From NCBI GenBank assembly GCA_000433775.1, contig HF998482.1:58551-80981 (forward strand): a stretch of 22,431 bases of DNA. The letters run 5' to 3'. Below the pieces are notes generated by a model. That model did not search any database. It worked only from the letters and a program-made list of their open reading frames with translations, and was not told the origin of the DNA. Each line of letters starts with the position of its first letter. Positions within the stretch are counted from its first letter, which is position 1. Below are positions 1 to 11,213 of the stretch, in pieces. The stretch comes from Corallococcus sp. CAG:1435. GTDB lineage: Bacteria > Bacillota > Clostridia > Christensenellales > CAG-314. The position numbers and the translations under genes were made by a program.

Positions 1-588
1 GCAGTAACGCCGTCGCATGTGTCCTACCTCAACCAAAGCGTTTGGGAAATTTGGAAAAACCGTATTCCGTGGCTGTTGCTTTTGATGATTTCCGCAACCT
101 TCACGGGGCTTATCATCAACACCTTTGAAGCCACCCTCAACCAGTTGAGTACACTGCTTTTTGCCTGCATACCCATGCTTATGGATACGGGCGGAAATGC
201 CGGCAGCCAGGCTTCCGTTACAATAATCCGCGGACTTGCGTTGGACGAAGTTCACACCAAAGATGTTTTCAAAGTTGTGTGGAAGGAAATGCGTGTGGCA
301 GTACTTTTGGCTGTGTGCCTTGCCGTTGTTTGCTTTGGCAAACTTATGCTTATTGACGGTTTGCTTTTCGGTTACAACTACACTTGGGACATTTGCCTTG
401 TCGTTTCCCTTTCGTTGCTTGCAACGGTGATAGTTGCAAAACTTGTGGGCTGTCTGATGCCGTTGCTGGCAAAAAAGTGCCGTCTTGACCCCGCAGTTGT
501 GGCAAGTCCTTTCATCACCACCATTGTGGACGCTCTTTCGCTGTTGGTGTACTGCCAAATTGCATTGAGCATTTTGCCTTCAATTTAA
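1..588 (+). CDS. mgtE: MgtE-type Mg2+ channel, C-terminal membrane domain (5' end outside window)
   Basis: This is the transmembrane part of an MgtE/SLC41-type magnesium channel of the cytoplasmic membrane. The frame is open from base 1, so the GTG at 19 is internal and the cytosolic N and CBS domains lie upstream, outside the window. About five hydrophobic segments are visible. The family hallmark PMLMDTGGNAGSQ follows the second, an RG.AL.E-like stretch comes after it, and the DPAVVASPFITTIVD motif starts the last helix. The Asp of that last motif lines the Mg2+ pore in characterised MgtE proteins. The gene ends in TAA at 586-588 and a strong terminator follows at once. No sign of decay is seen. 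The identification is firm; only the missing front limits it. Confidence 0.93.
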   Translation, partial: AVTPSHVSYLNQSVWEIWKNRIPWLLLLMISATFTGLIINTFEATLNQLSTLLFACIPMLMDTGGNAGSQASVTIIRGLALDEVHTKDVFKVVWKEMRVAVLLAVCLAVVCFGKLMLIDGLLFGYNYTWDICLVVSLSLLATVIVAKLVGCLMPLLAKKCRLDPAVVASPFITTIVDALSLLVYCQIALSILPSI

Positions 589-594
589 TAAACA

Positions 595-635
595 TAAAAA
601 ATGCGCTTTCCGCACTGTCGGAGAGCGTTTTTTTT
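595..635 (+). terminator. Intrinsic terminator after mgtE
   Basis: A 9-bp stem (CGCTTTCCG at 604-612 with CGGAGAGCG at 619-627, one G-U pair) closes a 6-nt loop and is followed by eight T. An A-run before the stem could extend the helix. It starts 15 nt after the stop codon. Confidence 0.9.
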
Positions 636-1069
636 GCGATTTCAAGTCAACACAAAAAATTTGACAGCAAACCTTGACAAAAATTTTAACGATGCAACCT
701 TTCAAAAAAGCACGAAAAAACGACTTGGCACAGCACCTGCGCACAAAATTTTCCAATTGTTGGACCATATGCAGGGCAACAGATTGTAACTGCCGTGCAA
801 AAATGACCTACAAGGTTACGGTTTAGAAAAATAAAAAAAGGGTGCGCGGCAAGAATAAAATCAGAAAATACAAAACAGGCAAAACGTAAAAAAGATACCG
901 CTTCTGACAACGTTTATGCAATACCACAATGTTTATACAATAGCAAAATTTCGCACAAATGCAAGGTGACAAAGAAAACAAGCCATTTGTAATTTGCGAA
1001 ACCGACGAAAACACTCAACTGCAAACGTCAGTTTTGGGCAAAGGGCAAATGAGTTGAAAAATACGCAAA
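636..1069. other. Intergenic region, no gene recognised
   Basis: This A-rich stretch lies between the mgtE terminator and the 3' end of the DUF218 gene. Short open frames on both strands lack ribosome binding sites and recognisable protein content. No convincing terminator for the DUF218 gene, repeat or promoter pair was found. Two TTGACA words occur near 661 and 675 on the plus strand, but neither has a good -10 box 16-18 bp downstream. Confidence 0.5.
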
Positions 1070-1519
1070 TCAAATTTTTCCTTTCAATTTTTGCACCTCT
1101 TCCAACGTACAGCACGTTTCCAGACGAATGTCGGGGTATCCTTTCAGCATGCGGGCAAAAAGCCTTTTGGGATTGAGGTATTTCCTGTGCATATGTTCGG
1201 GTGAGGTGCAAAGCAACAACACGTCGGCACCGCACTGCGCCACGATAGGAACGGAATAGAGTGCATTTTGTTTTGTGGTGAGCGATTTTTCTTCCCTTAT
1301 CAAAACATTTTCGGGCACCCTTTCCGCCACAAGAATGTCAAACATTGCCTGCGCTTCGCTTTTGCCTGCCAACGGGTTGGCAACACCGCCGGAAAGCACC
1401 ATTTTGCATGGCAACAGCGTTTTGTGTATTTCCGACGCCAATTCAAGACGACAACGCATTTTGTCCGTGATACTTCCGTCGTCGTTAAGCCTGTTTCCCA
1501 ACACTACCGCAACAATCAT
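1070..1519 (-). CDS. DUF218 / YdcF-like family protein
   Basis: A 149-residue protein that is almost only the DUF218 domain (family of YdcF, SanA and ElyC). Visible family features are VVLGNRLNDDG at the N-terminus, the LSGG motif near residue 44, SEAQAM just after it, and a later segment with EEKSLTTKQNA that matches the usual E..S.TT..N block. The domain has a Rossmann-like fold; its reaction is generally unknown, and some relatives act in envelope maintenance. No membrane segment or signal peptide is present, unlike SanA/ElyC, so this copy is probably cytosolic. The ATG at 1517-1519 is preceded by a purine-rich AGAGGCGG. It appears to be transcribed alone from the promoter at 1563-1591. 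Confidence 0.85.
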   Translation of the reverse strand: MIVAVVLGNRLNDDGSITDKMRCRLELASEIHKTLLPCKMVLSGGVANPLAGKSEAQAMFDILVAERVPENVLIREEKSLTTKQNALYSVPIVAQCGADVLLLCTSPEHMHRKYLNPKRLFARMLKGYPDIRLETCCTLEEVQKLKGKI

Positions 1520-1562
1520 TTTGCACCGCCTCTTTGACCGTGTTCAGCTTTTCTTTTGGTAA

Positions 1563-1591
1563 ATTCTACCACACAACGGCAATGCGGTCAA
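1563..1591 (-). promoter_or_regulatory. Promoter of the DUF218 gene
   Basis: On the minus strand there is a -35 TTGACC (1586-1591), a 17-bp spacer and a -10 TAGAAT (1563-1568) preceded by TGG. The predicted start lies about 35 nt upstream of the ATG. Confidence 0.7.
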
Positions 1592-1856
1592 TGGCGAAAA
1601 TGCGTCTTGTGCCAAACGTACGGCAACGCAAAATAAACCTTAAGCATTATTCACGCAATGAGCAAAACAACGGAATGTTTGACTGAACGAATCAGACTTT
1701 GTATTGAACAATGTCAGGCGAGAACAACGTTAATTTGAAAATAATGCCGCTTTCGACACTTTGAGTAAACGCAACAAAGCAATTTGCAAAACGCCGATAC
1801 CACTACCGTGCAACCAAAAAGTTGAATCCATTTTTGAAAAAAGTCGTTGAAAATCA
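1592..1856. other. Intergenic region between DUF218 promoter and tRNA-Asn promoter
   Basis: Divergent spacer of about 265 bp. No open frame with a ribosome binding site and no clear hairpin with a T-run was found. Nothing functional is recognised. Confidence 0.45.
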
Positions 1857-1888
1857 TTGACAGATTTTTTATGCGGTGTTATTATACT
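1857..1888 (+). promoter_or_regulatory. Promoter of tRNA-Asn
   Basis: There is a perfect -35 TTGACA at 1857-1862. A -10 TATTAT at 1880-1885 has a 17-bp spacer; the overlapping TATACT at 1883-1888 would give 20 bp. The tRNA begins about 16-19 nt further on, so the primary transcript has a short leader. Confidence 0.8.
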
Positions 1889-1903
1889 AGGGCAATCAGA
1901 TAT

Positions 1904-1978
1904 TCCTCAATAGCTCAGCGGCAGAGCATCCGGCTGTTAACCGGAGGGTCGTAGGTTCAAACCCTACTTGGGGAGCCA
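1904..1978 (+). tRNA. trnN: tRNA-Asn(GTT)
   Basis: A complete cloverleaf is visible. The 7-bp acceptor stem pairs TCCTCAA (1904-1910) with TTGGGGA (1968-1974). The anticodon arm is TCCGG/CCGGA around the loop CTGTTAA, with anticodon GTT at 1936-1938. The T-arm carries GGTTCAAACCC. The CCA end is encoded at 1976-1978. It stands alone between its own promoter and terminator. Confidence 0.97.
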
Positions 1979-1984
1979 AATTTT

Positions 1985-2014
1985 AGCGGTCGAATAAAAT
2001 CGACCGCTTTTTTT
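1985..2014 (+). terminator. Intrinsic terminator after tRNA-Asn
   Basis: A perfect 9-bp stem AGCGGTCGA/TCGACCGCT (1985-1993 and 2000-2008) has a 6-nt loop and is followed by a run of seven T. Confidence 0.93.
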
Positions 2015-2541
2015 GCGTCAAAAACAGAATGCAATTTGAAATGTTTGTCAAAGTGTTCAATATTTTGTAAACGCATTTTTTTGAAACTGCCTCTTGATTT
2101 CCGTTGAAATTTTCTACTGTTTTTTAGGGCAAATTTATGTAAAAAACAAATGCAATTTGAAATGCTTGCAAAAGCACTTTTTCCATCACGAAATGCTATT
2201 GGTTTTAGGTTGAAATACTGTAAAACATAGCTTTTTAGGTACTTTTCTGCATGGAGAAACATTGTTTTCCAAATGAAGCATGCGAAATAAACCTGACTTT
2301 TACTTTGAAAATTGCTTTCTGCGTTGTTTTTTGCACTGCGAAAGCATTACTGTTCAATTTTTCACGATGAAAAGGTAATGTGCGAAACAAAATATTTTTC
2401 GTACACTGCTTTTGCTGTCGGAAAGTGTTTTGCTTGCGTATTTTCTTGCACATTTTGTAAGGCGCACCATGCAAAACAGACATTTTACGCTTTTTACAAT
2501 GTCTTTTTTTGCATTTCACAAACAAAGTTTATTTTCGTAAC
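2015..2541. other. AT-rich intergenic region with decayed repeats
   Basis: No gene is recognised in this 527-bp stretch. Open frames on both strands are rich in Cys, Phe and Lys, lack ribosome binding sites and look random. The 15-mer ATGCAATTTGAAATG occurs at 2029-2043 and again at 2150-2164. Further partial similarity (GTTGAAAT, then TTTTTAGG) follows both copies, suggesting an old tandem duplication of about 120 bp. A small hairpin with TGCTT/AAGCA arms lies at about 2163-2176. Confidence 0.5.
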
Positions 2542-2570
2542 TTGACTTTGATATTGTTAAAGTATATAAT
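2542..2570 (+). promoter_or_regulatory. Strong promoter of the pyruvate:ferredoxin oxidoreductase gene
   Basis: A -35 TTGACT (2542-2547), a 17-bp spacer and a perfect -10 TATAAT (2565-2570) are seen. Transcription should start near 2577, giving a leader of about 65 nt before the ATG. No riboswitch-like structure was recognised in that leader. Confidence 0.88.
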
Positions 2571-2642
2571 AACTTTGTATGGCGAAGACAAAGAATCTCG
2601 TCTTATGTAAAACGCAATTTATTTATTGGAGGACAAACAATA

Positions 2643-6146
<3,504 letters not shown>

Positions 6147-6175
6147 TTGTACACATTCCTACAATTCCGATAAAA

Positions 6176-6210
6176 CAAAAAGGAGCAGACAAATTGTCTG
6201 CTCTTTTTTT
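6176..6210. terminator. Bidirectional terminator between nifJ and the ABC operon
   Basis: The stem GAGCAGAC/GTCTGCTC (6183-6190 and 6196-6203; up to 10 bp if the loop closes) is followed by seven T on the plus strand. On the minus strand it is followed by TTTTTGTTTT. It can end nifJ and the converging ABC exporter operon. Confidence 0.92.
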
Positions 6211-6307
6211 ACGCTTTTATGTTGACATATTATCTGTCGGCAGGTTGGGCGTTTGGAAAAGTAAATCCTTGTTACATTTTAAGCCTTTCTTTGCCACCAT
6301 GCAACCG

Positions 6308-8158
6308 TCAATCGGTGTAATACTGCGCCTGCGCATTCCACAACTTGAAGTATTTGCCCTTTTCGTCGGCAAGCAAACTTTCATGCGTACCGTACTGCAC
6401 CACCTCTCCGTCGCTGAATACTGCAATTTCATCGCAGAACTTGCAGGAAGACAGACGGTGGCTGATGTACACTGCCGTTTTGCCCTGCGCTATGTCGTTG
6501 AACTTGGAATAAATTTCCGCCTCCGCCAATGGGTCAAGCGCAGCAGTAGGCTCGTCCAGCACAATGAAAGGTGCGTTTTTGTACAACGTGCGTGCAATGG
6601 CTATCTTTTGCGCCTCACCGCCGGAAACGTTCACGCCATTTTTGTCGTAAGCGGAATACAGGAAGGTGTTCAACCCCTTTTCCATTGTTGCCAACCTGTC
6701 GCCGAAACCTGCTTTGTTGAGGCATTCCGTTGCACGAACGGCGTCGTAATTTGCCGACGAACCGACATTTTCGCCCAGAGTAAAGGCAAAAATTTTGAAG
6801 TCCTGAAACACCACCGAGAAAAATTTCAGATACTGGCTGTATTGGTATTTTCTTATGTCCACGCCGTTAAGTAAAATTTCTCCTTCGGTAGGATCGTACA
6901 TTCGGCACAGCAGTTTTATGAATGTGGTTTTTCCGCTTCCGTTCACACCCACAACGGCAAGACGTTTGCCGAAGTTTATTTTCATGTTGACGTTGCGCAA
7001 AACGTAAACGTCGGTACCGGGGTACTTGAAGGAAACGTTTTTGAACTCCACCTCGCAGTTTTCGCCGATATTTTCCGGCAGTGGCAAATCCCCTTGCTGC
7101 ATTTTGTTTGGAATATCCAAAAAGTCAAACACAAGTTTGAGAAATTGCGCATTGTTTCTCATCGTGCCTACGGTGTAAAAAAACTTGGAAACGCCCGACG
7201 ACAACTTCGTTATGGAAGAAACGTATTGCGCAACGGACCCTAAGCCAAACGCACCCGCCCACGCTTTAAGACACACAAACAGATACACTACTCCTGTGAA
7301 TATTACCGAAACGGCTGCGGACGCCGCCTGCAAAGGGCCTATTTTGCTGACGGTAAGACGTGCAAAAAATCCTTTGGAACAAAACACATCGTATTTATTT
7401 GTGTTGTGCTTTTCGCACAAGCGATCCTGCCGATACATTCGAATGTCGCAAGCAATGTCCTTGTCGTACCCCAGCCATCCCCAAAAGCCGAAAATTCTGT
7501 TGGCCAAAACGTGGTCGTCGGCGTGCTTTGCCCAGTAACTTTCCGCCTTGTTGGAAAGGGTGGGGGAAAGAAATGTTATCAACGCCATGACGGCAATCAG
7601 AACCAACACAAACCACGGGCTGTTGAGAAATGCGTAGGTACTGTCCTGCGGTACGCTCAACACAAACAGCGATACGGAAAGAGATATTCCGCCAAGTACC
7701 GTAAAAACAGAACCGACAAGGTCTTCGTAGTTGGAAATAACTCTGTTCAATCCCCAACCGCCGCCGTTCTGATTTTGACGTATTACCGAAAGCAACTGCG
7801 TGTTTTTGGCGTTTTCCACGTCGGGAAAATCCATACTCATCAGTTTTTCCGAAAAAATGTTTTCCGATTTGTACCATATTCCAGCACTTTGACCTGTTTG
7901 CCACTTATTGAGCAACGCCGTTACCAACGAAATTACGGCTGCCACGCCCAAGGTTATCAAAACAAGAATTTTCAACCTTTCGGGGTTGCGATCACCGCAA
8001 AGTTCATTGACTATCAAAGCGGAAAAGTAAATTCCGACGTAGGGTGTGAGATTTGTCCACACGACGTACAGCAAGCGGGACAACATCATTTGCGGAAATT
8101 TGGAATACAACAGGCGAAAAGCACGGTTGTTGATTTGCATTGCCTGTCTGAATGTCAT
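6308..8158 (-). CDS. ABC exporter, fused membrane and ATPase domains (second gene of pair)
   Basis: A 616-residue half-transporter of the exporter (MsbA/multidrug) type. The first 320 or so residues hold about six hydrophobic segments. The ATPase domain has Walker A GVNGSGKTT near 403, Q-loop VVFQDF, signature VSGGEAQ near 509, Walker B FIVLDEPTAALD near 528 with the catalytic Glu, and H-loop YISHRLSS near 562. It probably pairs with the product of the gene just upstream as a heterodimer. A GTG at 8183-8185 would overlap the upstream gene, but it has a Shine-Dalgarno directly against it. The ATG at 8156-8158 has AAGGA at good spacing, so it was chosen. The gap to the upstream stop is then 10 bp, and the Shine-Dalgarno overlaps that stop, suggesting translational coupling. 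The substrate cannot be told from sequence. Confidence 0.92.
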   Translation of the reverse strand: MTFRQAMQINNRAFRLLYSKFPQMMLSRLLYVVWTNLTPYVGIYFSALIVNELCGDRNPERLKILVLITLGVAAVISLVTALLNKWQTGQSAGIWYKSENIFSEKLMSMDFPDVENAKNTQLLSVIRQNQNGGGWGLNRVISNYEDLVGSVFTVLGGISLSVSLFVLSVPQDSTYAFLNSPWFVLVLIAVMALITFLSPTLSNKAESYWAKHADDHVLANRIFGFWGWLGYDKDIACDIRMYRQDRLCEKHNTNKYDVFCSKGFFARLTVSKIGPLQAASAAVSVIFTGVVYLFVCLKAWAGAFGLGSVAQYVSSITKLSSGVSKFFYTVGTMRNNAQFLKLVFDFLDIPNKMQQGDLPLPENIGENCEVEFKNVSFKYPGTDVYVLRNVNMKINFGKRLAVVGVNGSGKTTFIKLLCRMYDPTEGEILLNGVDIRKYQYSQYLKFFSVVFQDFKIFAFTLGENVGSSANYDAVRATECLNKAGFGDRLATMEKGLNTFLYSAYDKNGVNVSGGEAQKIAIARTLYKNAPFIVLDEPTAALDPLAEAEIYSKFNDIAQGKTAVYISHRLSSCKFCDEIAVFSDGEVVQYGTHESLLADEKGKYFKLWNAQAQYYTD

Positions 8159-8168
8159 TTTTTTGTCC

Positions 8169-9989
8169 TTACTCAACCTCGCCACCTCCCCGCTTGTAGT
8201 ACTTGCTTTGTACCTCGAAAAGCCTTGCGTACTTTCCGCCCGCTTTCAGCAATTGTTCGTGAGTACCTTCTTCGCAAATAGAAGCATTGTCGATAAGCAC
8301 TATTCTGTCGCAAAATCTCGTGGACGCCAAACGGTGAGATATGTACACGGAAGATTTTCCGCCCGAAAGACTGTCGTACTTTTGATACATGTCCGCCTCC
8401 GCCAACGGGTCCAATGCCGCAGTGGGCTCGTCCAGCAAAATTATCGGGGCGTTTTTGTACAAAGCACGTGCAAGCATAAGTCGTTGCGTTTCTCCGCCGG
8501 AAAACATTACGGCGTCATCGTACACCGTGCGGTTGAGTTTGCTTTCGTAACCTTGTGGCAAACTTTCCACCTTTTGTTTCAATCCTGCAAGTTCCACACA
8601 GCGATGCACACGATTCATATCGATGTTCTCCTCGCTTTGCGCCACGTTTGCGGCAACGCTTGTCGCAAGCAAAGAAAAGTTTTGAAACACTGCGGAAAAC
8701 AAACCGTAGTACTGCTGTCTGTTGAATTTTCTTATGTCCGTACCGTTTAGCAACACTCTGCCTTGCGTAGGGTCCAGAAATCCGCACATCAGTTTGACCA
8801 AAGTAGTTTTGCCTGCTCCGTTCAACCCCACTACCGCAAGTTTTTCGCCGTTGTGCAACGTGAGATTTATGTTTGTCAGCGTGTCTTTTTCCGCTTTCGG
8901 GTAGCGAAAACTTACGTTTTCCAGCGTCAGCACGAAACTGTCGCTTTCGGGAATGTCCTCGCCGCTTTCCAAGTTGAAAGGCTCGGGAAATTCCAAAAAC
9001 TCACGCACGGTGGAAATGTCCACCGACTGGCTGTGCAGTGTGTAAAATCCGTTGAGAATACCCGTTACCCACTGTGTGAATCCGCCAACGGCTGTGAAAT
9101 ACAACAAAAATTCCGCTACGGTGAGTTTGTCATCCAACACCATTGCAATCAGGTAGGCGTAGGCTGCGGCATTACAACAAAAAGTCAGCACCACATCCAC
9201 GATTTTGCCTGCCAAAAACACCTTTTGCACCCTGTTTTGAAAACTTACGTAGGCGTCCATTGCCTTGTCGTACACCGATTGCAACCACGGACGCAAGCCG
9301 AAAATGCGTATGTCCTTGGCTGCGGCGTTGTCGGAGCAACGGCTGATGTATTCCATGTGTCGTTCCGCTTCCGCTTCTTCTTCACGGTGGCGGTACTTGT
9401 AGGTGTTGGCAAGGTTGCCTACAAGGTAACTGACAAATGTCGTTGCCACAATAATTAACATAAGTATGGGCTGAACGGTGGAAAACAACACAATGTAAAT
9501 TGCAAAACCGACAATGTTGGTAGTCAGCGTTGTGAGCGTTTGCCACACTGCCTCCGTGGCTTGAGAATTGCCACTTACACATTCGCTGGCTTTGGACAGC
9601 AATGCAGTGAACTTATCGTCATGTACATTGGGAAATGATGTTGTGCATGCCTTGCGGTTTATCATAGTTATCAATTCCGACCTGACGGTTATTCTGCCGA
9701 ACATGGCATTTTCGTCGACATAGGCGGAGGCGGCACTTGTAAGCATCAGTCCAGCAACAAACGCCGCTATTATGACCACAAGTTGCGCTATCGGCACCTC
9801 ACTTTCTACGGCGGAAATTATCACGGGGGAAATGTACAGCCCGATCAGGTTGAGCGCCACCGCCAGCATTGCGGAAAGCGCACCCAAAATTAGCACCTTC
9901 TTTTCTTTGGATATCCACGCCAATTTTACCATGTACAAGGTGTTTTGCAAAATGTTGTACTTGGGTTTTATTTTGTCTTGCTTTTTCAT
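8169..9989 (-). CDS. ABC exporter, fused membrane and ATPase domains (first gene of pair)
   Basis: A 606-residue half-transporter with a hydrophobic N-terminal domain of about six helices and a C-terminal ATPase. Walker A GLNGAGKTT lies near residue 387, Q-loop AVFQNF follows, the signature FSGGETQ near 494, Walker B IILLDEPTAALD near 514 and H-loop YISHRLAS near 547. Every catalytic position is consensus, as in its partner, so both ATP sites of a heterodimer should hydrolyse. The two proteins share loop wording such as AALDPLAE and YISHRL, consistent with tandem duplication. The ATG has AAAAGGA four bases upstream. No -35/-10 pair stood out above it; a hairpin (10011-10034) lies in the presumed leader. 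Drug, peptide or lipid export are all possible. Confidence 0.92.
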   Translation of the reverse strand: MKKQDKIKPKYNILQNTLYMVKLAWISKEKKVLILGALSAMLAVALNLIGLYISPVIISAVESEVPIAQLVVIIAAFVAGLMLTSAASAYVDENAMFGRITVRSELITMINRKACTTSFPNVHDDKFTALLSKASECVSGNSQATEAVWQTLTTLTTNIVGFAIYIVLFSTVQPILMLIIVATTFVSYLVGNLANTYKYRHREEEAEAERHMEYISRCSDNAAAKDIRIFGLRPWLQSVYDKAMDAYVSFQNRVQKVFLAGKIVDVVLTFCCNAAAYAYLIAMVLDDKLTVAEFLLYFTAVGGFTQWVTGILNGFYTLHSQSVDISTVREFLEFPEPFNLESGEDIPESDSFVLTLENVSFRYPKAEKDTLTNINLTLHNGEKLAVVGLNGAGKTTLVKLMCGFLDPTQGRVLLNGTDIRKFNRQQYYGLFSAVFQNFSLLATSVAANVAQSEENIDMNRVHRCVELAGLKQKVESLPQGYESKLNRTVYDDAVMFSGGETQRLMLARALYKNAPIILLDEPTAALDPLAEADMYQKYDSLSGGKSSVYISHRLASTRFCDRIVLIDNASICEEGTHEQLLKAGGKYARLFEVQSKYYKRGGGEVE

Positions 9990-10010
9990 ATTTTCCTTTT
10001 ATTGAAATTG

Positions 10011-10034
10011 CGTTTGCATGTTTTTTTACAAACG
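10011..10034 (-). promoter_or_regulatory. Hairpin in the presumed leader of the ABC operon
   Basis: CGTTTG (10011-10016) and CAAACG (10029-10034) form a perfect 6-bp stem over a 12-nt loop, about 20 nt upstream of the ABC start codon. The same two arms form the third hairpin of each repeat in the array at 10213-10585. Whether it is transcribed with the operon is not known. Confidence 0.35.
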
Positions 10035-10039
10035 TCTAA

Positions 10040-10212
10040 AAATATTTCTGTTCACACTGCGATAAAGCGTTTTGCACACACTGCAAAAACTTCGCAGCGC
10101 AAAATTTAGGTTGAACGACAATGTCAAAACGTAGCAAATTATCAAGGTATATTTGCCATGGTGAAAACAATTACCCGTTACGTTTCACACAAGTAAATTC
10201 ACTCGTGGTACA
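10040..10212. other. Intergenic segment between ABC leader and repeat array
   Basis: No gene is seen. It holds two more inverted repeats: GCAAAT/ATTTGC at about 10134-10156, and GTGAAA/TTTCAC flanking 16 nt at about 10161-10188. A plus-strand frame starting at 10121 runs into the repeat array and has no ribosome binding site. Confidence 0.4.
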
Positions 10213-10585
10213 GCAGAACGGAACGTGTCCGTGTGCAGTAAAAGCCTTGTTGCGACTGAAAATTCCCGTTTGGTACGGCAATAAGACTTCAAACGTCCAT
10301 GCAAATTGCTACTCTTTCAAAAAGAAAGTGCAATTGTATTACCGCAGAACGAAACGTCTTTGTGTGCAGTAAATGCCTTGTTGCGACTGCAAATTTCCGT
10401 TTGGTACGGCAATAAGACTTCAAACGTCCATGCAATTGCTACTCTTTCAAAAAGAAACTGCAATTGTATTACCGCAGAACGGAATGTATCCGTGTGCAGT
10501 AAATTCCTTGTTGCAACTGCAAATTCCCGTTTGGTACGGCTAAAAGTCCTTCAAACGTCCATGCTTCTCGATTGTATATTGCCGA
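10213..10585. repeat. Three-copy tandem repeat, about 130 bp per unit, hairpin-rich
   Basis: Units start with GCAGAACG at 10213, 10344 and 10474, giving periods of 131 and 130 bp. The first two units differ at only about nine positions. The third is more diverged and loses most of its last third after 10564. Neither period is a multiple of three, and the frames that cross the array shift between copies, so the repeat is not a protein repeat. Each full unit contains four consecutive inverted repeats. In copy 2 these are ACGA/TTGT (10349-10363), TGCAGT/ACTGCA (10365-10391), CGTTTG/CAAACG (10398-10426) and CAATTGC/GCAATTG (10433-10466). It lies between the terminator of the upstream operon and the ABC exporter genes. 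No known repeat family was recognised. Confidence 0.85.
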
Positions 10586-10617
10586 AAAAATCCAAAGTTG
10601 CCCGAAATGTCAACTTT
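10585..10617 (-). terminator. Intrinsic terminator after the XRE operon
   Basis: On the minus strand, AAAGTTG and CAACTTT (10611-10617 and 10594-10600) form a perfect 7-bp stem with a 10-nt loop, followed by GGATTTTTT. It begins three bases after the stop codon of the upstream gene. Confidence 0.7.
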
Positions 10618-10619
10618 CA

Positions 10620-11213
10620 TTACACCCTGACAATTACCCGAGTTGCACCGCCGTCCGACTCCACCTCCACCAAATTGAAATGTCCGACTGTGCGAATGTA
10701 ATTTTTGATTGCTTTGTACAAGGCAATTTGCTGACTTCGTGTAAAGGTAAACTGTGCGGTATTTTTCGTTGCCGAAAGTTGCTGATTTTGTTTGGCTGAA
10801 CTGTTGTCGGAAAGGCTATTTTCGCCGTCAGACGCTAGCGAAAGATGCGCTTCACCATTTTTAGTAATTGCGGTGTCGCAAACAGACGGCGTACATTCGA
10901 CGCTTGCGCCGTCGGTATCTACGTGGCAACTTTGACAAACAAAGTCCGTCGCTTTTTGCAATGCGTCTTTTCCAACGCAGTCAGGGGCAGTTTCCTCTGC
11001 CGAAAAGGTAGTACTTTGCAAAGTAGCGTTTTTCTTGCGAAAATTTGTCTTTTCAAAATCCTGCGCTTGCGGTTTGACACTTCCCTCTTTGCGGCGGTAC
11101 TTAGAGTTATACCCCTTTTTCAAAATGTTTCCAATCAGACGGCTTTTCAGCATCCACAAAGGCAGACGTATCGCTACAACTTTTTTGCCCTTGTCTGTTA
11201 CTTCAATTAACAT
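10620..11213 (-). CDS. Conserved protein, same fold as the C-terminal domain of the adjacent XRE regulator, with a polar insert
   Basis: A 197-residue protein of unknown function. Its first 35 residues (EVTDKGKKVVAIRLPLWMLK and on) and its last 40 (from QQIALYKAIKNY to VEVESDGGATRVIVRV) match the two halves of the domain that ends the neighbouring regulator: LKIKVISNDGDKVNVNLPL, then VDVQSSDGDTVEIWVE. About 110 residues rich in Ser, Thr, Asn, Gln, Asp and Glu, with several Cys, separate the halves and look disordered. There is no signal peptide or membrane segment. Its ATG shares one base with the regulator's stop (TAATG), so the two are translationally coupled; a TTG at 11223-11225 is a weaker alternative start. 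A partner or modulator of the regulator is the simplest guess. Confidence 0.7.
   Translation of the reverse strand: MLIEVTDKGKKVVAIRLPLWMLKSRLIGNILKKGYNSKYRRKEGSVKPQAQDFEKTNFRKKNATLQSTTFSAEETAPDCVGKDALQKATDFVCQSCHVDTDGASVECTPSVCDTAITKNGEAHLSLASDGENSLSDNSSAKQNQQLSATKNTAQFTFTRSQQIALYKAIKNYIRTVGHFNLVEVESDGGATRVIVRV

Noticed and set aside
6222..6260. TTGACA near 6222 as a promoter
   Set aside because: No -10 box follows at 16-18 bp, and it lies between two converging genes next to a terminator.
8156..8185. GTG start at 8185 for the second ABC gene, giving an overlap with the first
   Set aside because: Its Shine-Dalgarno would abut the start codon. The ATG at 8158 has AAGGA at normal spacing.
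10213..10585. CRISPR array
   Set aside because: Repeat units are about 130 bp, contiguous and without unique spacers, and no cas gene is present.
10121..10701. Two overlapping plus-strand frames through the 130-bp repeat array, with repeated peptide VWYGNKTSNVHA
   Set aside because: The repeat period is not a multiple of three, the peptide repeat is lost in the third copy, and no Shine-Dalgarno is present. The second frame also runs antisense into the gene at 10620.
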